From JBGTKH01 sp041744735 (GTDB lineage Bacteria > Planctomycetota > Planctomycetia > Pirellulales > Pirellulaceae): a DNA stretch of 12,075 nucleotides. A model generated the notes under the pieces. That model searched no databases, was not told where the DNA came from, and saw nothing but the letters and a program-made list of their open reading frames with translations. Positions within the stretch are counted from its first letter, which is position 1; each line of letters begins with the position of its first letter. The position numbers were made by a program, and so were the translations under genes. The stretch spans positions 1-12,075 of the forward strand of contig JBGTKH010000288.1 in assembly GCA_041744735.1 (NCBI GenBank), given 5' to 3'. Shown here in pieces: positions 1 to 7,215 of this stretch.

Positions 1-1761
1 GCGGTCGACGCGGCGTCGCCGGCGCCGGCTTCGACTCAGCGGCGCGAGAAGAGTGGCCTCGTGCCCGAAGGCGGCGCGACGCTTGGTAGCAGCGGCATTT
101 ATTCGATTACATCCACCGGTGCGGTCCGCGCCGATTTCGACTTTCCGCGCAGTGGCGAATACGTCCTGCGTGCCCAAGCCGGCGCGCAGCAGGCCGGGCC
201 GGACGTGGCTCTCTTGGAACTGCGGCTAGACGGTAAAGCAAGGAAAGTTTTCGAGGTGCGGGCCGCGCGCGATTCGCCCCAATCGTGCGAACTGAAACTT
301 CACATTGACAAGGGCACGCACCGGCTGGCCGCAGCGTTCATCAACGATTACTACAATCCGTCGGCGAAAGATCGGAACGACCGCGATCGTAATTTGTACG
401 TCGCGTATTTAGACGTCGCCGGTCCGTTGGACGTGCCCGTCAACGAAACGCCTGCGATTCGCCGTCCGCTGGTGATTCTGCAACCCGGCAACGGAAAGTC
501 GGTTAAGGATGCCGCCACAGAAACACTCAACTTGCTCACCTGCCGCGCCTTTCGCCGCCGTGTCGATCCCGATGAAGTCGATCGTTTCGCCGGGTTAGTT
601 GAATTGGTCGTGCAGCGCGGGGACAGCTACGAGCGCGGCATCGAAGTGGCCCTGTCGGCGATTCTGGTGGCGCCGCAGTTTCTGTTCCGCGTTGAACGCG
701 ACACCGATCCGAACGATCCGCAGGCGAAGCACGCCGTGGGCGATTACGAATTGGCGTCGCGGCTGTCGTATTTTCTTTGGAGCAGCATGCCGGACGACGA
801 ACTGTTCTCGCTGGCTGCCAAAGGCACGCTGCATCAAGACGACGTGCTCCAGCAGCAAGTCCGCCGCATGCTGGCCGATCCCAAGTCGCGAGCGCTGGCC
901 GAAAACTTCGGGTCACAGTGGCTGAACCTGCGCGGCTTGGCGGAGGTGTCGCCCGATCCACAGCAATTCGGTTCGTTCAACGACGAACTCTTGGCCGACA
1001 TGCGTCGTGAAACGGAGCTGTTCTTCGAGGCGGTAATGCGTGAGGACCGCAGCGTGCTCAGTTTTCTCGACGGCGATTTTACGTTCGTCAATGAACGGCT
1101 GGCGCGGCACTATGGCATCTCGGGCGTGGCCGGTGAACAGTTCCGCCGCGTGTCGCTGGCCGGAACTCAGCGGGCAGGAGTGCTCACGCAAGCCAGCGTA
1201 CTCACTCTCACGTCGAACCCCACTCGCACTTCGCCCGTCAAACGCGGCAAGTGGATCATGGAAAACATTCTCGGCACGCCGCCGCCGGAACCACCCGCGG
1301 ATGTGCCGCTGCTGGAAGAAACACAGAAGGCGGCACCGAACGCTTCGCTGCGCGAGCAATTGGAACTGCACCGCAAGGATCCGAACTGTGCGGTCTGTCA
1401 TCTGCAGATGGACGCGCTGGGTTTTGGCTTCGAGAATTTCGACGCCATCGGACGCTGGCGTGATCGCGACGGGGCATTCCCCATCGACGCATCGGGTACA
1501 CTGCCCAGTGGGGAAAAGTTTGCCGGTCCGATCGAATTGGTCAACATTCTGAAACAGCGCAAGGCCGAATTCAGCCGATCATTGACAGAGAAGATGTTGA
1601 CATACGCCCTCGGCCGCGGGTTAGAATTCTATGATCGGTGTGCGGTTGATGAAATCGTCGAAGAGTTAGAGCAGAGCGACTACCGGTTTTCCACGTTAAT
1701 TTTGGAAATCGCCAAGAGCGAGCCTTTCCGCATGCGGCGAGGCGAAGGAGCGACACCATGA
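1..1761 (+). CDS. DUF1592-family secreted protein (PSD-type multidomain), 5' end missing
   Basis: The frame is open from the first base, so the gene begins upstream of the window and 586 residues remain. Domains by recognition, in window codons: a beta-rich CBM60-like carbohydrate-binding segment (about 30-140), a DUF1595-like segment (about 170-225), DUF1592 (about 240-370, with the motif RLSYFLWSSMPDDEL), DUF1588 (about 380-490) and DUF1585 (about 500-583). The DUF1588 part carries a CAVCH motif at codons 463-467, a cytochrome c-type CxxCH. Full-length relatives usually also have a signal peptide and an N-terminal cytochrome c-like domain, which would lie outside the window. The stop overlaps the next gene's start (ATGA at 1758-1761), implying translational coupling to the DUF1552 gene, its usual planctomycete partner. 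Biochemical function is unknown; binding of surface polysaccharide with a redox or heme role is only an inference. The GTG at 61 is not a likely start, because coding-like sequence continues upstream of it. Confidence 0.9.
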   Translation, partial: AVDAASPAPASTQRREKSGLVPEGGATLGSSGIYSITSTGAVRADFDFPRSGEYVLRAQAGAQQAGPDVALLELRLDGKARKVFEVRAARDSPQSCELKLHIDKGTHRLAAAFINDYYNPSAKDRNDRDRNLYVAYLDVAGPLDVPVNETPAIRRPLVILQPGNGKSVKDAATETLNLLTCRAFRRRVDPDEVDRFAGLVELVVQRGDSYERGIEVALSAILVAPQFLFRVERDTDPNDPQAKHAVGDYELASRLSYFLWSSMPDDELFSLAAKGTLHQDDVLQQQVRRMLADPKSRALAENFGSQWLNLRGLAEVSPDPQQFGSFNDELLADMRRETELFFEAVMREDRSVLSFLDGDFTFVNERLARHYGISGVAGEQFRRVSLAGTQRAGVLTQASVLTLTSNPTRTSPVKRGKWIMENILGTPPPEPPADVPLLEETQKAAPNASLREQLELHRKDPNCAVCHLQMDALGFGFENFDAIGRWRDRDGAFPIDASGTLPSGEKFAGPIELVNILKQRKAEFSRSLTEKMLTYALGRGLEFYDRCAVDEIVEELEQSDYRFSTLILEIAKSEPFRMRRGEGATP

Positions 1762-3125
1762 ACACCCTCGCGAAATTACAACGACGCACGTTTTTGAAAG
1801 GTGTGGGCGCCACGATGGCCTTGCCCCTGTTGGACGCGATGCTGCCCGGGGCTCGCAAGAGTGCGGCGCTGGCTGCCGCCGTCCCGCCCACTCCTCCGAC
1901 GCGCATGGCGTTTGTCTTCGTTCCCAACGGTGTGATCATGCCCGCTTGGAAGCCCACCGAGTCGGGCGCGAGTTACACGTTGTCCGAAACGCTCCAGCCG
2001 CTGGAGAAGCTGAAAGGCGATTTCAACGTCATCACGGGTTTGGCTCAGGACAACGGTCGCGCGAAAGGCGACGGGCCTGGCGATCACGCTCGTTCGGCGG
2101 CGTCGTTTTTGACCGGTGCTCATCCCGTAAAAACTGCTGGCGCCAATATTCGCGTCGGCATGTCGGTGGACCAAGCCGCGGCCGAGAAGATCGGACACCT
2201 GACGAAACTGCCGTCGCTGGAACTGGGCATCGAACGGGGCCGCGAAGCGGGCAGTTGCGATTCGGGATATAGCTGTGCCTATTCGTCCGCGATCTCGTGG
2301 AAAACCGAATCGACGCCAATGGCCAAAGAAATCAACCCGCGGCTGGTTTACGAACGGCTGTTCGGTGCGGGCCAAGAGTCCAGCCAAGACCGCGAGCAGG
2401 ATCGCCGCGATTTCTACCGCCAGAGCATTCTCGACCTTGTGTCCGAAGACGCCGCGCGGCTGAAGGAGAGCCTGGGACAAACTGACCGCCGCAAGATCGA
2501 CGAATATTTTTCCAGCGTCCGCGAGTTGGAGCAGCGCATCCAGCGGGCCGAGAACGTCGCGAAACAAGAGCGCCCCGACTTCGACGTGCCCGAGGGCATT
2601 CCCAGCGATCTGCAGGAGCACATCCGGCTGATGTACGACCTGATGGTGCTGGCCTTCCAGACCGACAGCACGCGCGTCTGCACGTTCATGCTGGCCAACG
2701 AAGGCAGCAACCGCAGCTATCGCATGGTGGGCGTGAACGACGGCCATCACCAGCTTTCGCACCATCAGAGCGATCAAGATAAGATCGACAAGATCAAGAA
2801 GATCGACCGCTTCCTGGTCAGCGAATTCGCCTACTTCCTCGACAAATTGAAGTCGGTCAAGGAAGGCACCGGCACGCTGCTGGACAACTCGATGATTCTC
2901 TATGGCAGCGGCATCAGCGACGGCAATCGCCACCGCCACGACGACCTGCCCGTGATCCTCGCGGGCCGCGCCGGCGGCACGATCCAAACCGGCCGCCACA
3001 TTGCCTTCAACACCGAAACGCCAATGAACAACCTATTCCTCTCCATGCTCGACCGCACCGGCGCCGGCATCGACAAGCTCGGCGATAGCTCCGGGCGATT
3101 GAAGGGACTGGAAGGCAGCTCGTGA
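1758..3125 (+). CDS. DUF1552 (HXXSHH-motif) protein with Tat signal
   Basis: A 455-residue protein of the DUF1552 family. The N-terminus has a twin-arginine export motif (RRTFLKG, residues 9-15) followed by a hydrophobic stretch (GATMALPLLDAMLP), so it should be exported folded across the inner membrane. The family-defining HXXSHH motif appears as HQLSHH at residues 331-336. The C-terminal part (ILYGSGISDGNRHRHDDLPV) resembles the alkaline-phosphatase-like or sulfatase-like fold of the related DUF1501 proteins; that similarity is my inference. The start is supported by a GAAGGAG ribosome binding site at 1744-1750 with a 7-nt spacer, and by the 4-nt overlap with the upstream DUF1592 gene. The two almost certainly form one transcription unit. 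The substrate is unknown. The gene ends 72 nt before the convergent ligA gene. Confidence 0.93.
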   Translation: MNTLAKLQRRTFLKGVGATMALPLLDAMLPGARKSAALAAAVPPTPPTRMAFVFVPNGVIMPAWKPTESGASYTLSETLQPLEKLKGDFNVITGLAQDNGRAKGDGPGDHARSAASFLTGAHPVKTAGANIRVGMSVDQAAAEKIGHLTKLPSLELGIERGREAGSCDSGYSCAYSSAISWKTESTPMAKEINPRLVYERLFGAGQESSQDREQDRRDFYRQSILDLVSEDAARLKESLGQTDRRKIDEYFSSVRELEQRIQRAENVAKQERPDFDVPEGIPSDLQEHIRLMYDLMVLAFQTDSTRVCTFMLANEGSNRSYRMVGVNDGHHQLSHHQSDQDKIDKIKKIDRFLVSEFAYFLDKLKSVKEGTGTLLDNSMILYGSGISDGNRHRHDDLPVILAGRAGGTIQTGRHIAFNTETPMNNLFLSMLDRTGAGIDKLGDSSGRLKGLEGSS

Positions 3126-3166
3126 TTGAATTCCGCGGCTCAATATAAATGCCATGTCACAGTCAC

Positions 3167-3190
3167 TCGGGGATCTTACGAATGCCCCGA
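3167..3190. terminator. possible weak stem-loop between convergent genes
   Basis: In the 72-nt gap between the DUF1552 stop and the ligA stop there is a 6-bp perfect inverted repeat, TCGGGG (3167-3172) and CCCCGA (3185-3190), with a 12-nt loop. Its position between convergent genes suits a bidirectional terminator. No T-run follows on either strand, so an intrinsic terminator is not demonstrated. Confidence 0.2.
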
Positions 3191-3197
3191 ATGCCGT

Positions 3198-5204
3198 TCA
3201 ACTGAGCAATCTCTCGAATTCCTCTTCCGTGATCACCGAAACGCCGAGTTCGCGGGCTTTGTCGAGTTTGCTGCCGGCGTTTTCGCCGGCGACGACGTAG
3301 TCGGTTTTCTTCGAGACGCTGCTGGCGGCGCGGCCGCCGTGATTTTGGATCAGCTCTTGGATTTCGTCGCGCGTGTACTTGGTAAGCGTGCCGGTGACGA
3401 CTAGCGTCTTGCCGCTGAGCGCTCCGCCGCCGCTGACGGCCGCGGCGCGTTTTGGTGCTTCCATGTTGACGCTGACGGTACGTAATTCGTCAATTGTCTT
3501 CGTGCCGTAATCGCTGTGCAGGAAGGCGTGCACGCTGTTGGCGATGGTGGGCCCGATCTCGTTGATCTCGCTGAGTTGTTCGGCGGTAGCCTTCTGCAGT
3601 GCATCCATCGAACCAAAGTTTTCCGCGAGCACCGCGGCCACTCGGGCGCCGACGTGGCGAATCGACAGCGCGTTCAGCAGCCGCGCAAGGCCACGGTCTT
3701 TGCTGGCTGCGATACCGGCCAGCAGATTCTCGGAGGACTTCTTCCCCATACGTTCCAGTTTCGCGACTTGATCGAGCGTCAGCCGATACAGATCGCCGTA
3801 GCCGTGAACCAGTCCCGCGCCGACCAACTGATCGACCAGCTTGTCGCCCAGCCCTTCGATGTCCATCGCGTTGCGGCTGGCGAAGTAGCGGATCCGTTCT
3901 TTGACCTGAGCCGGGCATTGCGGGTTGGGGCAGCGAATGTAAACGCCACCTTCGTCCTTGGTCAACTTCGTGTCGCACTCGGGGCAGTTCGTGGGAAAGT
4001 GAAATGCAGGCAGCGATTCCTTTCGCTCGTGCTTCTCAACGCGAACAATGTGCGGGATGATCTTGCCGGCCTTTTCGACCACCACCATGTCGCCGACGCG
4101 CACGTCCTTGCGTTCGATCTCGTCGGCGTTGTGCAGGCTGGCGCGGCTGACCGTCGTGCCGGCCAACTCCACTGGTTCCAACTCGGCCACCGGCGTGATC
4201 GTGCCGGTCTTCCCCACTTGCACGTTAATGGCATTCAGCCGCGTGACGGCCTCGTACTTCTCGAACTTGTAGGCGATCAGCCACCGCGGGCTTTTCGACG
4301 TCGCCCCCAGCCGTTCGCGCTGCTCGAACTTGTTGACCTTCAGCACCAGGCCGTCGACTTCGAAATCCAATTCGTGCAGTCGTTCAATCAACGCCTCGCA
4401 GTGGTCCACTGCGGCGTCGAACGAGGGAAATGATTCAACGTGCGGAGTCGGCGGCAAACCGTAACTGCCGATCTCGGCGAGGAAATCCATGTGAGTGCCG
4501 GCCTTCAGTCCTTCGCAGTAACCGACCCCGTGACAAAACACCCGCAGCCGACGCTCGGCGCAAATGCGCGGGTCGAGCAGCCGAACCGTACCGGCCGCCA
4601 CGTTACGAGTGTTCTTATACGGCGGCTCGCCTTTGGCCATTTGCTGCTCGTTCAGCTTCACCAGATCGGCGTTGGTCATGTAGACTTCGCCGCGCACTTC
4701 GAGCACCGGCGGCAGATCATCGCCGATAAGCCGCAACGGCACGTCGCCGATCGTGCGGATGTTGTGCGTGATGTCGTCACCCACTCGGCCATTGCCGCGC
4801 GTGACCGCACGCACTAGCACACCATCTTCGTAAACGATCGACACCGCGACGCCGTCGATCTTCAATTCGACCACCCACTCGACCGTTTCCGCCGGCAGCA
4901 ACTTAGCCGCCCGCTGGCCGTACGCCCGCAGTTCTTCGACGCTGTACGTATTATCGATCGACATCATCGGCACGCGATGCTCGACCTGCGGCAGATAATC
5001 AACCGGCTGATCCCCCACGCGCCGCGTCGGGCTGTCGGGCGTGACCAGTTCGGGGTGCTCCGCTTCGAGCTGCTTCAACTCGTCCATCAGCCGATCGTAC
5101 TCAAGATCGCTGATCTCCGGCGCCGCCTCGACGTAGTAGTTGCGATCGTGGTAGCGGATTTGTTCACGAAGCTTTTCGATGCGGCTCTGGGGAGCTTTGG
5201 ACAT
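3198..5204 (-). CDS. ligA: NAD-dependent DNA ligase LigA
   Basis: This enzyme seals nicks in double-stranded DNA during replication and repair, using NAD+ to form an enzyme-AMP intermediate. The product is 668 residues, close to the 671 of E. coli LigA. All domains are present in order: N-terminal Ia/adenylation domain with the catalytic KIDG motif (Lys115, the same number as in E. coli), OB fold, a four-cysteine zinc finger (Cys407, 410, 425, 430), helix-hairpin-helix repeats (about 440-580) and a C-terminal BRCT domain (about 593-668). I chose ATG at 5204 (MSKAPQSRIEKLREQI). The frame stays open to 5492, but that extension has no ligase similarity and overlaps the DUF2442 gene in another frame. 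No strong Shine-Dalgarno precedes 5204. The DUF2442 gene ends 64 nt upstream on the same strand, so co-transcription is possible. Confidence 0.97.
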   Translation of the reverse strand: MSKAPQSRIEKLREQIRYHDRNYYVEAAPEISDLEYDRLMDELKQLEAEHPELVTPDSPTRRVGDQPVDYLPQVEHRVPMMSIDNTYSVEELRAYGQRAAKLLPAETVEWVVELKIDGVAVSIVYEDGVLVRAVTRGNGRVGDDITHNIRTIGDVPLRLIGDDLPPVLEVRGEVYMTNADLVKLNEQQMAKGEPPYKNTRNVAAGTVRLLDPRICAERRLRVFCHGVGYCEGLKAGTHMDFLAEIGSYGLPPTPHVESFPSFDAAVDHCEALIERLHELDFEVDGLVLKVNKFEQRERLGATSKSPRWLIAYKFEKYEAVTRLNAINVQVGKTGTITPVAELEPVELAGTTVSRASLHNADEIERKDVRVGDMVVVEKAGKIIPHIVRVEKHERKESLPAFHFPTNCPECDTKLTKDEGGVYIRCPNPQCPAQVKERIRYFASRNAMDIEGLGDKLVDQLVGAGLVHGYGDLYRLTLDQVAKLERMGKKSSENLLAGIAASKDRGLARLLNALSIRHVGARVAAVLAENFGSMDALQKATAEQLSEINEIGPTIANSVHAFLHSDYGTKTIDELRTVSVNMEAPKRAAAVSGGGALSGKTLVVTGTLTKYTRDEIQELIQNHGGRAASSVSKKTDYVVAGENAGSKLDKARELGVSVITEEEFERLLS

Positions 5205-5268
5205 GGCAGCAGTAACAAATGACAATGAACAGTGCTTCGCGAATCGGCGCCCGCCCCCGTTGCTGAGA

Positions 5269-5580
5269 CTAGTCTTCGGTCTTGACGGCCTCCGCCGTCG
5301 TGGCCCATCGATGTGCCATCGCCGTGAGTTCAGCCACGTATTCGGGCCAGCGATGGAGCGTTGCAGGATCGAAATCGGCGCCGTTGGGCCAGACCAACGT
5401 GTGTACTTCCGGGTCGATTTGCACCTGCTCGAACAACGACACGTCGCGCAGGGGACCGAATAGCTCACCTTCCAAGACCGGTTCCAAGTCAATCAGTTGC
5501 GAAGAGCCGTCATCAAACGACACTCGCAACGAATAAGGGCCTTCGACATCGACCGACGTCACACGTACGATTGGGTGCAT
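5269..5580 (-). CDS. DUF2442 domain protein
   Basis: A 103-residue protein that matches the small DUF2442 fold (MHPIVRVTSVDVEGPYSLRV, then SFDDGSSQLIDLEPVL, then the LVWPNGADFDPATLH signature at about residues 62-76). DUF2442 genes usually sit next to a DUF4160 gene, and the pair is often listed as a toxin-antitoxin-like module, though its activity is poorly established. Here the reading frame looks complete, while the expected DUF4160 partner directly upstream survives only as a 19-codon scrap. An AGGAG site at 5590-5594 lies 9 nt before the ATG and supports this start. The TAG stop of the DUF4160 scrap overlaps this ribosome binding site, as expected for a formerly coupled pair. ligA follows 64 nt downstream on the same strand. 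The function is unknown, and the protein may be an orphaned partner. Confidence 0.85.
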   Translation of the reverse strand: MHPIVRVTSVDVEGPYSLRVSFDDGSSQLIDLEPVLEGELFGPLRDVSLFEQVQIDPEVHTLVWPNGADFDPATLHRWPEYVAELTAMAHRWATTAEAVKTED

Positions 5581-5592
5581 GACCTGATGCTC

Positions 5593-5652
5593 CTAGACTA
5601 AGGGATCGTACATGCGAATAATGATACCAAAGAATCGCGAGAGTTCCGGCAT
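5593..5652 (-). pseudogene. remnant of a DUF4160 gene (internal deletion)
   Basis: Reading the minus strand from ATG at 5652 gives MPELSRFFGIIIRMYDPLV and then TAG. The first 15 residues match the conserved N-terminus of DUF4160 proteins, as I know it from family members that start MPEISRFFGI.I.MY and continue with a HNPPHFH-type motif. Intact members run roughly 80-100 residues; here the histidine motif and the body are missing. The final DPLV resembles the usual C-terminal end (K-I-x-PL), which suggests an in-frame internal deletion rather than simple truncation. The scrap ends 12 nt before the DUF2442 start, in the order expected for the DUF4160-DUF2442 pair. It might still be translated as a 19-residue leader peptide. 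The match is by eye only. Confidence 0.6.
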
Positions 5653-5723
5653 TCTGGCACCATCACATACTTCATTTCATCTCCCGCAGGCGCCGATCAG
5701 CGCGGGTCATCTACGATTATGAT

Positions 5724-6107
5724 CTACTCATGTCCGCACTCGGGCGCCACGGTCACCTTCTTTCCCGTCGCCGAGTTGGGCACCATGCAGAGGAATTTCA
5801 TCGCGGTCGGCCCGGTGTTGCGGAACTGGTGGATTTCGTTAGGAGTGACGAACACGACGTCGCCGGCTTTGAGTGGATGCGGCTGGTCGCCTTCCACAAC
5901 TTCACCGTGGCCGTCGAGCACGAATACCTCATGCTCGTACGGGTGGCTGTGCCTCGGCGTGTAGCCGCCGGGCGCGACTTCGAACTGCCGCATGGCGAAG
6001 GTTGGGGCGCCGTCCGGCTCGCCCACCAGCCAGCGGACTTGGCAGCCGCTGGCCCCTTCCATCTCGACAGGTTTCGATTCGACTTGCTCGTAGTGATTGA
6101 CTTTCAT
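5724..6107 (-). CDS. cupin domain protein
   Basis: A 127-residue single-domain cupin. Motif 1 is visible as GGYTPRHSHPYEHEVFVLDG, with putative metal ligands His53, His55 and Glu60 (or Glu58). Motif 2 is GDVVFVTPNEIHQFRN, with His93. Small cupins bind a divalent metal and act as dioxygenases, isomerases or sensors; nothing here fixes the substrate. The start at 6107 is chosen because a near-perfect AAGGAGGT site (6116-6123) lies 8 nt upstream. The frame stays open to 6314, but that stretch encodes the two-helix protein in another frame. The ATG overlaps the stop of the upstream membrane-protein gene by 4 nt, so the two are coupled. It is the last gene of the five-gene minus-strand cluster. 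Confidence 0.9.
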   Translation of the reverse strand: MKVNHYEQVESKPVEMEGASGCQVRWLVGEPDGAPTFAMRQFEVAPGGYTPRHSHPYEHEVFVLDGHGEVVEGDQPHPLKAGDVVFVTPNEIHQFRNTGPTAMKFLCMVPNSATGKKVTVAPECGHE

Positions 6108-6400
6108 CGTTTGGTACCTCCTTCGGCGCTGCGGCTCCACAGACCATCGGTCGCCATGGCGGCAAATGTGGTCACGGCCAGCACAACGATCTCGACGATC
6201 ATCACCGTCAAACCGTGCTCGTCCAGAAAGAACATCAAACCTTCGCCGGACTCGCGTGCGGCAACAGCTTGAGCCGGATCGAGCATCTTTACGGCCATCA
6301 CGCCGTACGCGCACGCGGTGATGGCGAAGACGACGCCGGCAATCACCAGCAACACGTAAAACGGGTTGGGCAGTTTCTTGCGTTGCGCCACGATTGGCAT
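6104..6400 (-). CDS. small two-helix inner-membrane protein, unknown function
   Basis: A 98-residue protein with two predicted membrane helices, about residues 14-36 (FYVLLVIAGVVFAITACAYG) and 63-82 (GLTVMIVEIVVLAVTTFAAM). They are joined by a polar segment of about 25 residues containing acidic and basic positions. The N-terminus MPIVAQRKKLPNP is basic, which favours an N-in, C-in topology with the loop outside. I recognise no family and assign no function. I chose ATG at 6400, where hydrophobic coding begins and which lies 11 nt after the GYD gene's stop. The open frame continues to 7006, but that stretch is antisense or shadow of the GYD and SufE genes. Its ribosome binding site is weak, so it may depend on coupling from the GYD gene. 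Its stop overlaps the cupin start (ATGA). Confidence 0.8.
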   Translation of the reverse strand: MPIVAQRKKLPNPFYVLLVIAGVVFAITACAYGVMAVKMLDPAQAVAARESGEGLMFFLDEHGLTVMIVEIVVLAVTTFAAMATDGLWSRSAEGGTKR

Positions 6401-6411
6401 CTCGCAGAAGT

Positions 6412-6696
6412 TTACAATTCGCCGACCATCTTGTCGAATTCTTCGACCGTCACGGCCGCCGCCGTTGAAAATGAAATGCCGGTCAAGCGCCCCAGCATCA
6501 CGGCGGCTTTCATGGCCTCGCCCATGTTGGGCAGTTCGACGATCATCACCAGATCGTACTCGCCCAACAGAGCATAGATGTCCTTGATCGTGCCGCCCCG
6601 CTTGGCGATCGCGTCGCGCACTTGCTGAGTGCGCGCGGCGCTGATCTTTTGGACAGAATCGGATGAGTACTTGCCGAACATAAAGAACGTTGACAT
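6412..6696 (-). CDS. GYD-domain protein
   Basis: A 94-residue protein of the GYD family, a small ferredoxin-like alpha/beta fold of unknown function. The diagnostic segment is LLGEYDLVMIVELP, with G-E-Y-D at residues 45-48, preceded by a KRGGTIKDIYA strand-turn. The start MSTFFMFGKYSSD at 6696 is chosen because the bases just upstream (6697-6710) form a purine-rich AGGGAGGGAAGG ribosome binding site. The longer frame that begins with GTG at 6717 would translate through that site. The gene lies 33 nt after SufE and 11 nt before the membrane-protein gene. GYD proteins usually occur in metabolic operons without an assigned role, and nothing here narrows the substrate. Confidence 0.88.
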   Translation of the reverse strand: MSTFFMFGKYSSDSVQKISAARTQQVRDAIAKRGGTIKDIYALLGEYDLVMIVELPNMGEAMKAAVMLGRLTGISFSTAAAVTVEEFDKMVGEL

Positions 6697-6729
6697 ACCT
6701 TCCCTCCCTTTCTCCACTCGCCGCGGAAT

Positions 6730-7179
6730 TCAGGACCGGGCCAGGGCCGACTCGACACCCGAGCGTACGCGGCTGACGATGGCATTCAACCCGCGCATCC
6801 GCACCATGCCCAAAGCGTCCATCAGGCCCAAACGTGAAACCAGATTCGATTTGACCGACAGCACGTCGCCGGGCGCCGCGCCGCAAAACGCCTCGACTAA
6901 AATCGCCACGAAACCTTTGACCGTGGGAGCCTCTTCCGCTACGTCCGCATGAATCTGCACGCGGCCATCGTCCAAGACCACCCACATGTAAACGGGCGTT
7001 TGGCATTCGTGCACGCGGTTCTCGCCGGCATCGCGCAGGGCTTGGTAATGCGGGGGCAGCAGCGGCAGATTCTCGGCGAAGTCCAACAGCAACTCAAGCC
7101 GTTCACGCGGCTCGAGGTCTGCGAACTCCTCCACAATTTCATCCAGCCGGCCCGCGACGTTTCCGGCTTGCATGTCCAC
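6730..7179 (-). CDS. sufE: SufE-family sulfur acceptor protein
   Basis: SufE accepts persulfide sulfur from a cysteine desulfurase (SufS or CsdA) and passes it to the SufBCD Fe-S scaffold. This 149-residue protein shows the family layout: N-terminal helix EIVEEFADLEPRERLELLLD, the active-site loop RVHECQTPVYMWV with catalytic Cys59, the segment TVKGFVAILVEAFCGAAPGD, and the tail LGMVRMRGLNAIVSRVR. No sufS, csdA or sufBCD gene is in the window; its nearest partner is the rhodanese gene 36 nt upstream. I chose the GTG at 7179, with AGGAG (7188-7192) 8 nt before it. The in-frame ATG at 7173 is the alternative and gives 147 residues. The general family is certain; SufE versus CsdE-like assignment is not settled. 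Confidence 0.92.
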   Translation of the reverse strand: MDMQAGNVAGRLDEIVEEFADLEPRERLELLLDFAENLPLLPPHYQALRDAGENRVHECQTPVYMWVVLDDGRVQIHADVAEEAPTVKGFVAILVEAFCGAAPGDVLSVKSNLVSRLGLMDALGMVRMRGLNAIVSRVRSGVESALARS

Positions 7180-7187
7180 AGTAAGAA

Positions 7188-7192
7188 CTCCT
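7188..7192 (-). promoter_or_regulatory. ribosome binding site deciding the sufE start
   Basis: AGGAG on the minus strand lies 8 nt from GTG (7179) and 14 nt from ATG (7173). It also lies inside the longer open frame that starts at 7203. This spacing argues for GTG at 7179 and against the 7203 start. Confidence 0.6.
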
Positions 7193-7215
7193 AGGCATTG
7201 CAAACAATTAGTATC

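Noticed and set aside
1776..2999. 407-codon open frame antisense to the DUF1552 gene
   Set aside because: It is created by GC-rich third positions opposite a clear DUF1552 protein. The translation is Ala/Val/His/Gln-rich with no recognisable domain.
3126..3404. 92-codon plus-strand frame after the DUF1552 gene
   Set aside because: It lies almost wholly antisense to the ligA BRCT domain, which is certain, and has no family resemblance.
3516..4433. 305-codon plus-strand frame antisense to ligA
   Set aside because: Shadow of the ligA coding strand; repetitive Ala/Val/Asp/Gln composition and no domain.
5205..5492. N-terminal extension of ligA (96 more codons)
   Set aside because: Family length and the MSKAPQSRIEKL start place the true N-terminus at 5204; the extension overlaps the DUF2442 gene in another frame.
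5683..5706. CCCGC/GCGGG inverted repeat after the cupin stop, possible operon terminator
   Set aside because: Only a 5-bp stem with a 14-nt loop and no T-run on the minus strand; indistinguishable from chance in GC-rich DNA.
6108..6314. N-terminal extension of the cupin gene
   Set aside because: It is Arg/Asp-rich out-of-frame sequence over the membrane-protein gene; the strong ribosome binding site at 6116-6123 fixes the start at 6107.
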